Numbered from the stretch's first letter, positions 1-11,639 are shown. The stretch is 64,000 nucleotides of DNA from Rapana venosa (GCA_028751875.1 CM054144.1:15315930-15379929); one strand, 5' to 3'. Notes: a model not told the origin generated them from the sequence alone. Translations and numbers: made by a program.

Positions 1-79
1 CTTCAGAAACATCGACGATGACATCAACAACAACAACAACAACTGCAAGGATAACGACTGTGGATTTGTGGTCTAGAGC

Positions 80-355
80 TAGCGCCCCGCCTAAAATGTC
101 TGGACGAAACTATAAATCGAGGTCCCGTGTGCGAACGCGCCCGAACATTTTGCGCACGCGTTAAAACCCGTTTCGCTTTTCGGAAGAGTAGGCCATTGTG
201 TGCCGGTGGGAACGGGTGAAAAATTTACAAAACTGCATACACACAGGAAACTGTATATAAAGAGAAGCACATGAGTGCTCATTCCGTTATCCTCGAAGTA
301 ACAGAAGTGTTTTTTTTAAAGGCATAAAATAAAATAAATAGATAAATAAATAAAG
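80..355 (+). mobile_element. SINE-A copy, head missing
   Basis: The stretch carries the body of the commonest SINE here (called SINE-A in this annotation). It has the core 'ataaatcgaggtcccgtgtg', the block around 'aagagtaggccattgtgtgc', and the terminal 'cattccgttatcctcgaa' followed by an A/T-rich tail with aaataaataaa. The tRNA-like head seen in full copies is absent, so it is 5'-truncated. The family call rests on alignment by eye with the copies at 12735-13085, 15338-15662 and 16855-17213. Confidence 0.8.
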
Positions 356-373
356 CAAGAAAATCCCGTTCGA

Positions 374-872
<499 letters not shown>

Positions 873-904
873 TTGCACCTTAAAACCAATCTCTCTCTGT
901 TCTT

Positions 905-1300
905 ATGTTGTTTTCTATCACCCGGACTTCAGCTCCGAGGTTCACAAAGTTACTGGCGTATCCACTTTGGCCCACCATTGAAGATACGCATATACACGAC
1001 TTCAGGGATGTTGATCCCTTTGCGTTCATGTATCGTGTTTCCGTACTCACCGATTCAGAAAGAGGTTCGATTTGTTGCTTTAAAATTCACCATTAAATCC
1101 ATCCGACTTCGGAGATTAGTATTGATATTGTATTAATAGATTACAGGGATCGTTATCGCGCATATTTGACCTCTGCATGTGATATCCATACACAAAGGGA
1201 ATAAGTCAGCAGGCAGCTACTCTGAAGTTGACTGTAAAGGTACAAAACTGGAGATCGTAAAAATCCTCAGCCCCTTAATTCACCATGCGTCGCTAGACGG
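905..1300 (-). mobile_element. SINE-D copy (diverged), - strand
   Basis: Read on the - strand it contains 'gatttttacgatctccag', then a block matching 'gcagaggtcaaatatgcgcg', then 'gatccctgtaatc'. This is the body of the tRNA-headed mollusc SINE seen better at 29672-29945. Its 3' part ends in a module with '..gtgaacctcggagct..', shared with the elements at 3110-3370 and 50755-50900. No head is recognisable. Confidence 0.6.
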
Positions 1301-1303
1301 AGG

Positions 1304-1510
1304 ATAGATAGATAGATAGATAGATAGATAGACAGATAGGAAGATAGACAGACAGAATACAGACAGACAGAAGAAAGAGATATACAGACAGACAGAAGAC
1401 AGACAGACAGATAGACAGATAGATAGATAGATAGATCGATAGATAGATAGATAGATAGATAGATATGTAGATAGATAGTAGATGGTAGTAATAGGTGGTA
1501 GATAGATAGT

Positions 1511-1542
<32 letters not shown>

Positions 1543-1564
1543 AGACAGATAGATAGATAGATAC

Positions 1565-1597
<33 letters not shown>
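1304..1597. repeat. (GATA)n/(GACA)n microsatellite
   Basis: Nearly 300 bp of GATA tetranucleotide mixed with GACA units and single-base variants. Confidence 0.97.
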
Positions 1598-1598
<1 letters not shown>

Positions 1599-1845
1599 TT
1601 TTCGTGTGTTTTGTTTCGTTTTGGTTTTTCTGTTATTGTTGGAAGTTGTGGCTGGTACAGCCAGATCAGGGGTGTGCAGTATCAAGCCCATCAGTCTTGT
1701 TCACCACTTCACAAGGCCTGTCTGGGTACTGCCTGCCCCAACTGCGTTCACTTTAACTTACCTACACTGCTTTGAACTCGTTCAACTCCCCACACACAAT
1801 TTCTTTTAGAATATGTTTCTTTAAGGTTTAGGTTTGTGTGTTCGT

Positions 1846-1907
<62 letters not shown>

Positions 1908-1965
1908 TGTGTGTGTGAGTGTGTGTGTGTGTGGTGTTGTGTGTATGTGTGTATACACATGTATC
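1846..1965. repeat. (TG)n microsatellite
   Basis: Uninterrupted TG run of more than 50 bp followed by TGTGAG and TGGTGT variants. Confidence 0.95.
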
Positions 1966-2040
1966 AACATGTTCTGCTGTTTTTGTTATTGGTTGTGGTG
2001 GTCACGGTGGGGTGTGTGGTGGCGATGTGGTGGTAGTGGT

Positions 2041-2310
2041 GTAGTGGTGGTGTGTGTAGTGGTGTGTGTGTGTGTGTCGCGCGCGCGAGTGTGCGCGTGT
2101 GTATATTTGTGTGCATGCACGTGCGCGTGCATGCGTGGGTACTGTGTTCTATTTCTGTCGCGAAGAACACACCACCTCTACACCTTCCCTTTACTTCCCC
2201 TTCCCCCTCCCTTCTCCCCCCCGCCACCCCCTACACCCTCTCCCTCTCCCACCCCCATCCCCCATCCCACCCCACCCAACCCACCACCCCTGGCCGCCCC
2301 CGGGTATATT
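2041..2310. repeat. TG/CG-rich tract followed by a C-rich pyrimidine tract
   Basis: TG repeat grading into CG-containing alternating purine-pyrimidine sequence (about 2070-2135), then roughly 140 bp of CCCT/CCAC-rich pyrimidine sequence. No coding signal. Confidence 0.85.
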
Positions 2311-2559
2311 TTGGCCAATATGTTTCCACAGGAGTGGAGAAGCACAGTGTCATATAGGCGGGGTATTGTCCGGCGCAAGCCAGGCTGATAATGACTTCAA
2401 AGGCAGGGTAGAGCGGGCCAAGAAGCGGTGTGTGGGGCTGAGGCCATGCCACCCCACAAGAAAGGCGGCTGGCTAGGCTAGTCTAGTCAGCTCTGGCATA
2501 TTACTTACTCTGTAGTGAATGGAACCGATGGTGACGCGGTAGTATAGCAGAGTAAATGC

Positions 2560-2725
2560 ATTCTAACATGCACACGCTTTGACATGTTCGCATATGCGTA
2601 TGCACGCAAACACGCATGCATATGCTGCACGCGTGCATGTACGCACGCTCGCACTTCCACATACACACATACACGTGCGCGTGCACATACACACACACAC
2701 ACGCTCACAGTCACACACTCGCCCG
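2560..2725. repeat. Degenerate CA/GCATGC alternating repeat
   Basis: Alternating purine-pyrimidine sequence built from CACACG, GCATGC and CATATG steps. Confidence 0.85.
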
Positions 2726-3109
2726 AATACGCACACTCAAACTAATTTAATATTGCTTTAAAGCTTATTTAAGATGATGGCTCAACTGGCGAAAAATAAA
2801 TTCAAAATAAATTCCATACCCTATGATTCTTTAAGAGCTCTGCTCAGGGTATCTGCAGCTCCAGTCTGTTTTCATTTGTAGGGTTCACTTGAGGTTTATC
2901 CTGGGCATCTGACTGGTTCTTCATCGAAATCTTGCATTGGTGATTCCAGCTCTCACTTTGAGATGTTACAGCCTGGACAGATCGCAGCATTGCTTACCAG
3001 CTGAAAATGAAAGTAATGACAAATAGTATGGCCCGTCATGCTGTATGGCTACTGAGGCACCTGTTCGGGTTTTCTTCTGTGATAAACGGCAGTACCAAAT
3101 CCACTCTCA
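2726..3109. other. No feature recognised
   Basis: Unique-looking AT-balanced sequence. No ORF, splice-bounded exon or repeat module was recognised on either strand. Confidence 0.6.
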
Positions 3110-3370
3110 AAGTACCCCGGAAGATCTATAAACCTCGTAGCAACATTTTACGCAACCGGTAAACCCCTTCGCCTTAGACAAGACTAGGCATTCTTGCCGG
3201 TTGGAATAGATAACAAAATTATCAATTGTTACAAAATGATACACCTGGTGTTGTGTTTAGACATCATCTGCGAAGTGGAAATGCGGCTACCTTAACAGTC
3301 GGTATAAAGGGCTGCATTCGGAAAACCTCACCAGTGCTGAACCTCGGAGCTCTAGCGAGGAACGAGAAGA
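3110..3370 (+). mobile_element. SINE-A core with alternative 3' tail (tail T1)
   Basis: A diverged SINE-A core ('gatctataaacctcgtagc' through 'actaggcattcttgccgg') is followed not by the usual 'cattatcctcga' end but by a different module. This runs from 'gtgtttagacatcatctg' to 'gaacctcggagctctagc' and is called T1 here. The same core-plus-T1 arrangement occurs at 62090-62345. Confidence 0.65.
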
Positions 3371-3429
3371 AAAAAGCAACAAACTAACAAACAAAAACAC
3401 TGTTTACAAAGAATCTGACGTTCGCCAGC

Positions 3430-3610
3430 TTTCATTGCGCAGTGGTTAGCGCCTTGGGTTATGGGCTGGAAGATCATGGGCTCGAATCACAGGGATTATA
3501 TTAACCTACTCCGACCTGCTTCAACCCAGAATGAGTGTGTTAGAGGCTGATTGGAAAGATTAGAACCACACAGTCGAATCATCCACTTTACGGATGCGAT
3601 TTTGAGAGTT
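3430..3610 (+). mobile_element. tRNA-like SINE head (separate family)
   Basis: The sequence 'gcgcagtggttagcgcc' has the form of an A box, and 'gggctcgaatcacagg', 45 bp downstream, that of a B box. The spacing and pattern fit a tRNA-derived RNA polymerase III promoter. The body does not match the other SINE families in the window. Confidence 0.6.
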
Positions 3611-4780
3611 GCTCAAATTACCTGACCCGCTCGTGACTGAGCCATCATTGTCAGTACGGGGCTTAGTAGGTGGTGTCCTGCGCATGTTAGCTCAAAACAG
3701 GCACCACTGAACACCACCGAAGTGACCCAGCAGCAGTGCAGGGCCCCTATGGCTGGTGGCCCCACGGCGGCCTGACATTGGGGGCTCCCTGTGTTGTTCT
3801 GACCCCGATGATGCGACATAGCTATTCTGGGTAGGGCTGGGATGGAGAGATTGAAAGAAGCAGCGTGGGAACAGCGGGAAACGAAATCTTGCATTCCAAT
3901 GCCACTGGTTAGCGTAGTTGTGCTGAAAGCAGAAAAAACGAGTGATGTAGTTTGGATAATTTCTGTATCTATTTCTAAAGTTTTATGGTAACTTATCTCT
4001 TTCGTTTCTGCTTCTTTATCTGTTTTCCTTCTGCTAGTTTTCTTTTATTATGCCTTTTTCCAAAAAGTCTGATATCACAAAAGTGCCAACAGACTAAGCT
4101 GAACTACAACGTATCTGCTGTTTACGCTGTGTACCTTTCTGTCTGTTTCTGATTTGGTTGTGTTTATTGTCTGTGGTGTTGCTTATTTGACAGGCAAGAT
4201 AGTGTGAGCTATTTTCCATCTCGGGGCTATTTGCAGAGCCCTCCCTCCCTCCACGTCGCTTTCCAGCCAACGCTTTCTGACTGCAATCTTTGCGCCCTGT
4301 TAATAAAGTGACTGTGGGAGATCTGACAGGACATCTTCCCCATCACTGCTGCAGGCCTGAGTTATGCGGGGTAAAGGCGGCTGACATCAGACGACATTAC
4401 TCTGCAGATGGCCAGCTCCAACCCTAGAGGGTGGAGTCACCCACACGCAACCTAGTGTGGTTTGTTGTTGTTTGTGGTTGTTGGACGCTCCTCAGCTTAA
4501 ACACCCCTGCCTGGGAGTCGCCCACACCGTTCATTCTTGTCTTTCTTCTCATCGTGGAATCTCTGGGAGACCCCAAGTGCGCACTGGATAAGACGTTTGC
4601 TCCGCGTGGTTTAGACGTGTAATCACAAGAGGACATATCGTGCGCAGGCGGTGGTTTATTGGAGTTAGGGTGACTTGGCGTGCAGAGAAATGAGATTGTG
4701 GTCATCGTGGTCGTCGTCCAACATTGTGTGTGATAACAGCCTGCTTTATGGCCTGTCTGTCTGTCTGTCTGTCTCTAGTC
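3611..4780. other. No gene recognised
   Basis: About 1.2 kb of mixed-composition sequence. Short ORFs on both strands overlap each other and show no protein-like pattern. Possible old repeat in 3650-3900 (GC-rich, CAGCAGCAGTGC-like), not assigned. A short (TCTG)n run lies at 4756-4775. Confidence 0.5.
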
Positions 4781-5104
4781 TTTTTTGTTTCGGATTTACG
4801 TCGTTATTTTCTCAGGCGGACGGACGCTGAAGCTGGAGTGGACAGAGCGTTTCACTTTCCTGCTGTGGGGTTTTGAAGTCGCGGGTTCGACTAGCGGCGG
4901 CGGCTCCGGTGAATTGAGGGTGGGGAGTTGTAAACAACTGCACAGATTGCAGTCGATGAAAATGTTTTGTTGTTGGCTCACATTTTGCAGCTCAGCAGCC
5001 GTCATGTTCATGCTAATTTTATTGCTTAATTGAGCACACACCATAAACTATACAAGCTTGTTGTTGCTATGATTCCAAAATGCTGTGTGTTTTAAATGTT
5101 TATA

Positions 5105-5320
5105 GTCATTTCTGAAACCAACAAATCTCCCTGGTCAACTTTCTGGGCAGACCTGCTTGCACCATACTTGTATTCGTGCGTATACCTACCTGTACACATG
5201 CAGAAGATCAAACACGCACCTTAGTGATCTCGTAATCCACATCAGCTTTTGGTAGGTTACGGAAATCCAGACATACCCAGCATGCACCCTGTATCTGGAG
5301 AGGGATGGGCTCCGCCAGGT
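5105..5320 (+). mobile_element. SINE-D body fragment
   Basis: Matches the middle of the tRNA-headed SINE-D family: 'gcagacctgcttg', 'cagaagatcaaacacgcac', 'tcgtaatccacatcagc' and 'acatacccagcatgcacc' occur in the same order and spacing as in the reverse strand of 29672-29945. Head and 3' end are missing. Confidence 0.7.
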
Positions 5321-5399
5321 TAAGTTTTCCCAAGAGACACGACCTGGAAAAAAAATTCAGTGCTGTGCTGGGACGACTTCTTTTCAGGCGTGAGGGAAG

Positions 5400-5480
5400 A
5401 AGAGAAAGAGGTAGGAGAAGAAGAAGAAGATGAATAGGTAGGAGAAGGAGGAGGAGAAGAAGAAGAACAAGAACAACAAG
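5400..5480. repeat. Purine-rich (GAA/GAG)n tract
   Basis: Imperfect GAAGAAGAGGAG repeat. Confidence 0.85.
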
Positions 5481-5640
5481 ACGATTTTCTCACGGTGGTT
5501 TCTTGTTTTGCCTGCCTCGGGCCTGGTGATCTTTGTGAAGATAGTTTACCGTGTGACAGCCATCCTGCAGAGACGGTGTCTTCAGGCTGAAGAAGGAAGT
5601 TGTGGGTGGAGTGAGAGAGGGAGGGAGGGAGAGGGGGTTG

Positions 5641-5762
5641 GTTGGTGGGGGGGGGGGGCGTAGCGGTGTGACATCATGTTGATAGTCCAAGTGTGCCTGC
5701 TGTTTGGGCATTTAGATGTTGACTTTTTAACGTGAGAGGGGGGGGGGGGGGGGGGGGGGGGG
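5641..5762. repeat. Two poly-G tracts
   Basis: Runs of about 16-20 G at 5646-5659 and 5739-5762. Such tracts recur across the window. Confidence 0.9.
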
Positions 5763-5806
5763 TTGAACAGGGGTAATAAGTGAGAAAGTGTACTATGATA
5801 GGGGAG

Positions 5807-5807
<1 letters not shown>

Positions 5808-5865
<58 letters not shown>

Positions 5866-6025
5866 ACTCACTCTCTCGCTAACATGCGTTTTGTGCCCAA
5901 TCCCCCTCCCACTGTCCCTTTGTGACTCGAATGGGCTTAAATGCTTATCACAAATAATTATTGTCTTTGTCTTTGTTATTCTCTGCTTCTGTCTGTCTAT
6001 CTGTCGTCTGTCTGTCTCTGTCTCT

Positions 6026-6108
<83 letters not shown>

Positions 6109-6118
6109 GTCTGCGTGT

Positions 6119-6149
<31 letters not shown>

Positions 6150-6155
6150 GGGGTG
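5808..6155. repeat. CT, TG and poly-G compound microsatellite
   Basis: (CT)n at about 5812-5875 and 6018-6070, then (TG)n to 6132, then about 20 G. It sits immediately upstream of the MICU exon at 6466. Confidence 0.95.
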
Positions 6156-6465
6156 TAACGTGTATGTGCAGGCGTCTATCGTGTCTATTACTGTCTTACA
6201 GTCCGTTTGTCTGTATATGGGCGCATGTGTGTGTGTTTCCTCTTGACTCATCTGCCCAGCAAGTTTTCAGAAGTGAGAGGGAGAGAGACAAAGAAACAGA
6301 GACAGAGAGACAGACAGATAGAGAGGGAGAGAGAGAGAGGAGGGGGGCGGGGGGGGGGGAGGGGGGCGGGACAGACAGAGACAGAGAGAGAGAGAGGCAT
6401 GTGTTTATCTGTTTCTCCCAAAATGATTATGTCCAGTGTGTAACGTTCAGTTATTTGGTGTGCAG

Positions 6466-6513
6466 GGATCATTTCCTACACGGAATACCTCTTCTTGCTG
6501 TGCGTCCTAACAA
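6466..6513 (+). CDS. MICU3: Internal exon of MICU2/MICU3-like mitochondrial calcium uptake protein
   Basis: A 48-nt exon lies between an acceptor (…ttatttggtgtgcag) and a near-consensus donor (caa|gtaagtat). It is open in only the phase that starts with two and ends with one nucleotide, encoding (G)IISYTEYLFLLCVLT(K). This matches the segment just before the first EF-hand of MICU2 and MICU3, where vertebrate proteins read ISYTEYLFLL followed by T/C-I-L-T-K. The C at the twelfth position favours MICU3. MICU proteins are EF-hand regulators of the mitochondrial calcium uniporter, in the intermembrane space. Both flanking introns would be phase 1. The expected next exon (PHxGF and the EF-hand loop) was not found downstream, and earlier exons were not found upstream. 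The call rests on 15 residues plus good splice sites. Confidence 0.8.
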
Positions 6514-6625
6514 GTAAGTATCACGTGTATGACTTGTGTTGCCTTGTCTTTCTTTCACTCCTGCCCTCTTTCCTTGTAGGGCTGTGGAGTGTGCACGCGC
6601 GCGAGCGTGAACTTGTCTGTGTGCG

Positions 6626-6628
<3 letters not shown>

Positions 6629-6699
<71 letters not shown>

Positions 6700-6741
6700 C
6701 CTCCCTCCCTCTCTCTCTCTCTCTCCCTCTCTCTCTCTCTG

Positions 6742-6803
<62 letters not shown>

Positions 6804-6812
6804 CTCCTCTCT
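6629..6812. repeat. (CT)n microsatellite
   Basis: About 180 bp of CT with CCCT interruptions. Confidence 0.97.
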
Positions 6813-7364
6813 CTCATATATATGTGTGTGCGTATTTGTCCAGTTTCATTTGTGGAGTGCCAGTGCAGCTGCTGTTCCCACGCCACTCATCCCAATCTCA
6901 ACAACACAAACAATCACACCCACCCCCGCTGGTTCTCTTACACTCTCAGAGCCAGTAGTCCACAATGGGCCATCAATATTTGGGCCCCTGTGAGGCTAGC
7001 AGCAAGAAGAAGCCCTGCTCTGCTGCCAGGTGACTTCAGAGGCGTTTAATCAGGGGGGAGACACACTAGGCTTCCGAAACGTACGGCCGGGACGGTCACA
7101 GGCAAAAGAGGTCCAAAGCGGATCGTATGCCACCGTAAACATGTACCTCTGGAGAGAGGTGGCTGGAGGCGTTGGGTTCAACCCGACTGTTTGGATTGGT
7201 GTAGGCGCTGTTCTTTCTCTAACGGACAACTTGCATCCTCCAGCCGATCACTGGTCAGTTTGAAGCTTGCGGACATGTTTCGCGGGCGAGTTTGTGTCTG
7301 TCACATGTGTGCGGTTGAAACTTTTAGACTCGCAGCGACTTTTACCTTTCGCACCTTTTAGTTA
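6813..7364. other. Intronic sequence, nothing recognised
   Basis: Lies downstream of the MICU-like exon. A short stretch near 6868 ('gctgttcccac.ccactcatccc') recurs at about 37555, suggesting an old dispersed repeat; neither copy has a recognisable promoter or end. Confidence 0.5.
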
Positions 7365-7555
7365 AACGTGTGACAGTCCGTCCGTTTCGCACTGAAAGGT
7401 CCAAACGTTTGGTGTGGCAGTTCGTCCTTTTTACACTGACAGGTCCAAACGTTTAGTATGGCTCTTCGTCCTTTTTTTTTATATTGGCAGGTCCAAACGT
7501 TTGACATGGCTGTTCGTCCTGTTATGGCCCAAACAGTCAGGTTCAAACGGTCCAG
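7365..7555. repeat. Tandem repeat, about 45-bp unit, four diverged copies
   Basis: Four copies share 'ttcgtcctttt' followed about 15 bp later by 'caggtccaaacgttt', starting near 7368, 7412, 7457 and 7504. Confidence 0.8.
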
Positions 7556-8065
7556 CTTAACCACAAAGTCGAAAAGGATGATGTATCACTAGCTTTTGTG
7601 ACCCAGCATGTGCAGGACACCACCTACGAAGCTTCGTCACTGACAATGGTAGCAAATGTTTGTGTGAAGCCAGACTGACTGAGATAGGTAGCGTCCACGA
7701 AATGGCGATTGCCACCTCGATCCTCCAGTGACAGCACCCCTTTCATGAATCTAAACATTTGTCTCAGTAGGAGTGAATTTAGCCCGGGGATGGCCCTGAT
7801 TTGAAAACAAGGCAAGGAAAGGTACACGCCCAGAGAGGACTCTTTGTTTAGTTGTTGGGGGAGAGTCAGGGTGCTGTTGTTCAGAGTACTCTGTCGTAAA
7901 CATTGTGGAGATCAATCAACATGGTCTCTATCTTATCTGAGAATCACTGGTTGACTGGAAATACACGATGGGTGAGAAGATTGCGTGTATGACAGTTTTA
8001 TTGTTTTCTTGCTGGCTGTTGTGTTGTTGGTGGTTTTGGTTTGTTTGATAATATTGTTTTGGATT

Positions 8066-8118
8066 GGGGCGGGGGGGGGGGGGGGGGGGGTATTTTTAAG
8101 GGGGGGGGGGGGGGGGGG
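8066..8118. repeat. Paired poly-G tracts
   Basis: Two runs of about 19 and 18 G separated by a short AT-rich spacer. Confidence 0.95.
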
Positions 8119-8344
8119 CTTCATACTGTGCCTATTTGGTAAGCCGTACACTGAGATTTTTTTTTTCCACGAATGAAGAATGACGATTGTTACGCTAGTA
8201 GTTTTGCCTTGAATATAAACAATCCCCGCATAAATATAAACATCACAGTTTGAATAACAAAAATGGAAAAGTCGACTATCATTGATGGATGTAATTGAGA
8301 GATTTACAAGTGAGTATATACAACTGCGAAAGTACACAGACGTT

Positions 8345-8600
8345 TTCTTGTTTGTATACTTACTTCTTAGTTGGTTGGCTGGTTTGTGTTAGGGTGGCTT
8401 GGTTGTGATAATGAAGCCGGCACCTACAACGTCGGAACCAGACAAACATTTTTGTTTGTTTACGAATATGAACTTTTAATGTCTCAAGAGGGCGAGAAAT
8501 TTATATACTTCTTATTAGTTGGTTGCTTGGCTTCTGTTTGGGGTGGCTGGTTGGTTGGTTGGCTGGTTGGCTGGTTGGTTGGTTGGTTGGCTGGTTGTGA
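8345..8600. repeat. Local duplication plus (GGTT/GGCT)n repeat
   Basis: The sequence near 8351 (tatacttacttcttagttgg) recurs, diverged, near 8502. Each copy leads into TTGGTTGGCTGG repeats, densest at 8541-8596. Confidence 0.75.
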
Positions 8601-8655
8601 GATGAAGACGCGGCGTGGTGTGGTGTTTTAAACGTTTCTTGTCCTCCCGACACAG

Positions 8656-8697
8656 TGAATGCTGATCCTCCCAAGAGGAAAGGAGTCAAGGCCAAGG
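8656..8697 (+). CDS. Candidate 42-nt cassette microexon of the MICU-like gene
   Basis: A pyrimidine-rich acceptor (gtttcttgtcctcccgacacag) and a donor (aagg|gtaggt) bound 42 nt. Only one frame is open: two nucleotides, thirteen codons (NADPPKRKGVKAK), one nucleotide. This phase fits the exon at 6466-6513, giving …CVLT-M-NADPP…. Because 42 is divisible by three, inclusion or skipping keeps the frame. The peptide is short, basic and disordered-looking. It is not part of the MICU sequence known from vertebrates, so it would be an inserted cassette before the first EF-hand. The exon is seen only through splice signals and phase; it could also be a chance match or belong to another gene. Confidence 0.5.
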
Positions 8698-8759
8698 GTA
8701 GGTTGTTGGTGTTGGTGTTATGGTTGTTATGTGGTGCTATGCTGCTCTTCTTCATCTTT

Positions 8760-8955
8760 CTTCTTCCTCTCTCTCTCTCTGTGCTGTCTGCTTGGTGATA
8801 CTGTCCTTGCGGTAATGTCTGTACCTGCTTACCACCCCCACCCCCCTCTTTCCTCTCTCCTGGCCCCTACCTTACTTCCTACACCACCCCCTCCCCCTTC
8901 ACCCCTCCCCCCTTTCTTCCCCATCTCCCCGCTCTCTCCCCCCCCCCCCCTCCCC
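8760..8955. repeat. Pyrimidine-rich tract
   Basis: CT-rich then C-rich (CCCCTCCCCC) sequence ending in a poly-C run near 8939-8956. No coding pattern. Confidence 0.8.
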
Positions 8956-8989
8956 CCCATCCCGAATACTTAAAGCTTTTGTAGCCAGA

Positions 8990-9365
8990 CAAGGATGCAT
9001 TGTGTTTGTTTGGTTGATGCATTGGCGACCTGTAGTGGAATGTGTGGTTTTTTGTTGGTTGGTTTGTTTGTTTTTCTTCTAGTTAGGTTTCTTTTTTTCT
9101 TTTTTTTTAGGATTGGGTGGGGAGGGTGTTATTGTTAGCTTTTATTATTGTTTTTTTGTGTGTGTTCATTTGTTTTGTTTTTTGTTGGTTCTTTTTTTTT
9201 TTCAATTTGTGGCATGTCTTTGTTTGGGTGATTTGAGTTCCGATATATACTCTATGATTTTATTTGGATGATGATTTTATTTGATTTAAGGTGGGTCTTT
9301 CTTTGTTTCTTTATTGATTCTTTTTGGCATGGTTTGGGTATCTTGAGTTTATCTTTTTTTATGCA
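8990..9365. other. T/G-rich sequence without a gene
   Basis: Runs of TTTTTGTTTG and TTTCTTTT; no exon signals noticed. Confidence 0.6.
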
Positions 9366-9655
9366 CAAAAGAGCGCACGCATATACGCCTATGCACACGC
9401 ACACAAACGTAAACACACATACACATGCGTACTCTCGCGCAGAAGTAAACAAGGAAGCACGTGCGTGCTCACACACATATTGACACACACACGCGCGCAT
9501 AGGTGCATGCATGCACACATCCATCCATCCATCCATCCATACATACATACACACATACATACACACACATAACATGCGTCCACACATACATACATACATA
9601 CACACACATCCATCCATCCATCCATACATACATACATACATCCATACATACATGT
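9366..9655. repeat. CA/CATA/CATC microsatellite
   Basis: CACACG-rich start grading into (CATC)n at about 9518-9540 and 9608-9625, with (CATA)n between and after. Confidence 0.95.
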
Positions 9656-9939
9656 CTTTATTTATTCATGCATTCATTCAATTGTTCCACACAAGCAGTG
9701 TTGTGTGGCGGGTAGTTGTGTGCCGTTTGGCCAGATGTTGACAGTAGCGGTAAGCTAGAGGCTAGAGGCTAGAATGAAAGCGATGGGATAAACAATGAGA
9801 CAAGAAGATTTCCTTGACGATAACAGTAATGATATAATAGTAATTATCTTCATCAGCATCATCATCATCATCACCTAAAAATGATGTTAATCATGATCAT
9901 GATACATAGATAGATTGCTTGATTACTTATTTGATGGAT

Positions 9940-10052
9940 GGATGGATGGACAGAGAGAGAGGGGTAGATAGATATCAATTTGTGTGTGTGTGTGTATGAG
10001 AGAGAGGGGGGGGGAGAGAGAGATTTAAATATGTGTGTATCAATTTGTGTGT

Positions 10053-10135
<83 letters not shown>
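9940..10135. repeat. (GATG)n and (GA)n microsatellites
   Basis: Short GATG run near 9933-9950, GGGGAGAG around 10005, and an uninterrupted GA run at about 10048-10134. Confidence 0.95.
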
Positions 10136-10483
10136 ATTCTTAGAGAAGGACGTTCTTCAATGATTGACAGTTACCGGCCATTCCATCGCATGACGTGTGT
10201 TTACTGCTCTGTGCAATCGATCTGTTCTCCCCTTTAATATTCGGTGCCTGGAACTCTGGAGGTGACAAAACGAAATCCTGCTGCCTGACCTGCCTGCATC
10301 CATGCATCCATTCCCTTCACGCGTCCCTTAATTAACCTCCCTCCCCTGTACTTTTTGTAACATTTGGCTTGTAATTTAACGATGGCAAAGAATTGATCAC
10401 ACTTTGTGCTGTGTGTCTTGGCATCACTAGTGTTTCCTGTGCTTTGAATCGGTGGCACGAGTGTTGTTGTTGTTGTTGAGTTT

Positions 10484-10485
<2 letters not shown>

Positions 10486-10537
<52 letters not shown>

Positions 10538-10588
10538 GTGTTCAAATTCATTTAACGTCTTTCTTAAGTTGAGATATTAGACGTTGTT

Positions 10589-10636
<48 letters not shown>

Positions 10637-10731
10637 GTGTGTGTGTGTGTGGTGTGTAATCAAAGTTTTGTGTGTGGTTGTGTGTGTGTGTTGTGTTGTG
10701 TGTGTGTGTGGTGTTGGTTGTGTTATGTGTG

Positions 10732-10766
<35 letters not shown>

Positions 10767-10819
10767 TGTGTGTCAAATTCATTTTACGTCTTTTCTTAAG
10801 CTGTGATATTAGACAGTGT

Positions 10820-10902
<83 letters not shown>

Positions 10903-10905
10903 TCC
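10486..10905. repeat. Three (TG)n microsatellites with a duplicated spacer
   Basis: TG runs at 10486-10535, 10590-10765 and 10818-10900. The spacers 'caaattcatttaacgtctttcttaag' (about 10543) and its near-copy at about 10774 show that TG run plus spacer was duplicated locally. Confidence 0.9.
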
Positions 10906-11076
10906 GGTTGTTGTTGTTGCTGGTGTTGTTGGATTGTGTTTGTTGCTAGTTGGTTTTGGTTTGCGAGTTTTGACAAAATAGTGTTCTGCAAATTTGACAA
11001 AATTTTGTTTATGGATGTATTTGTTCGCCCGTCTTCTTCTTTCTGTCTTTCTGTCTCTAGCTCTCTCAAGTTTGTC

Positions 11077-11177
<101 letters not shown>

Positions 11178-11299
11178 AATTTTCTCATGCATATGGCTCT
11201 TGAAGGATGAACGCTGTGTTGCTGTTGTTTTGTTGTTATTGTGCCTGATGTTGTCAACATTATTGTTATTGTTGTTATCATTATGTTCTTGTTATGTTG

Positions 11300-11385
11300 G
11301 TGGTGTTATTCATTAATATCATTATCATTGATATTATTGTCTTTATTATTATTATTATTATTATTGCTATCATTATTATAAATAT
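11300..11385. repeat. (ATT)n-rich tract
   Basis: ATTATTATT runs with interruptions. Confidence 0.85.
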
Positions 11386-11639
11386 TGTTGTTGTACTCCT
11401 CCAAAATAGTACGCTTCAAGAGAGTGGTGGAAGCACTTCAAAATATGCTGCTAGTGTAGAAGAGGACTCAGGTTTAGGTCTGGTTTGGATAACAGCAACC
11501 CATGTAGAGCACCTAGTGTTGCATCTGATATCCATGGATAGATGGGATGGAGTATGTATGTGCCCTTGAATCAACCATTCAGCGGCTATTTGTTTCGTTT
11601 CGCAGGCTTGGTAACTAGGAATAATGGTATAATCACATC

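Noticed and set aside
7624..7827. - strand 67-aa ORF with a fairly protein-like sequence (RQMFRFMKGVLSLEDRGG…)
   Set aside because: No recognised family, no convincing donor or acceptor at its ends, and no similar copy seen in the window; left unannotated.
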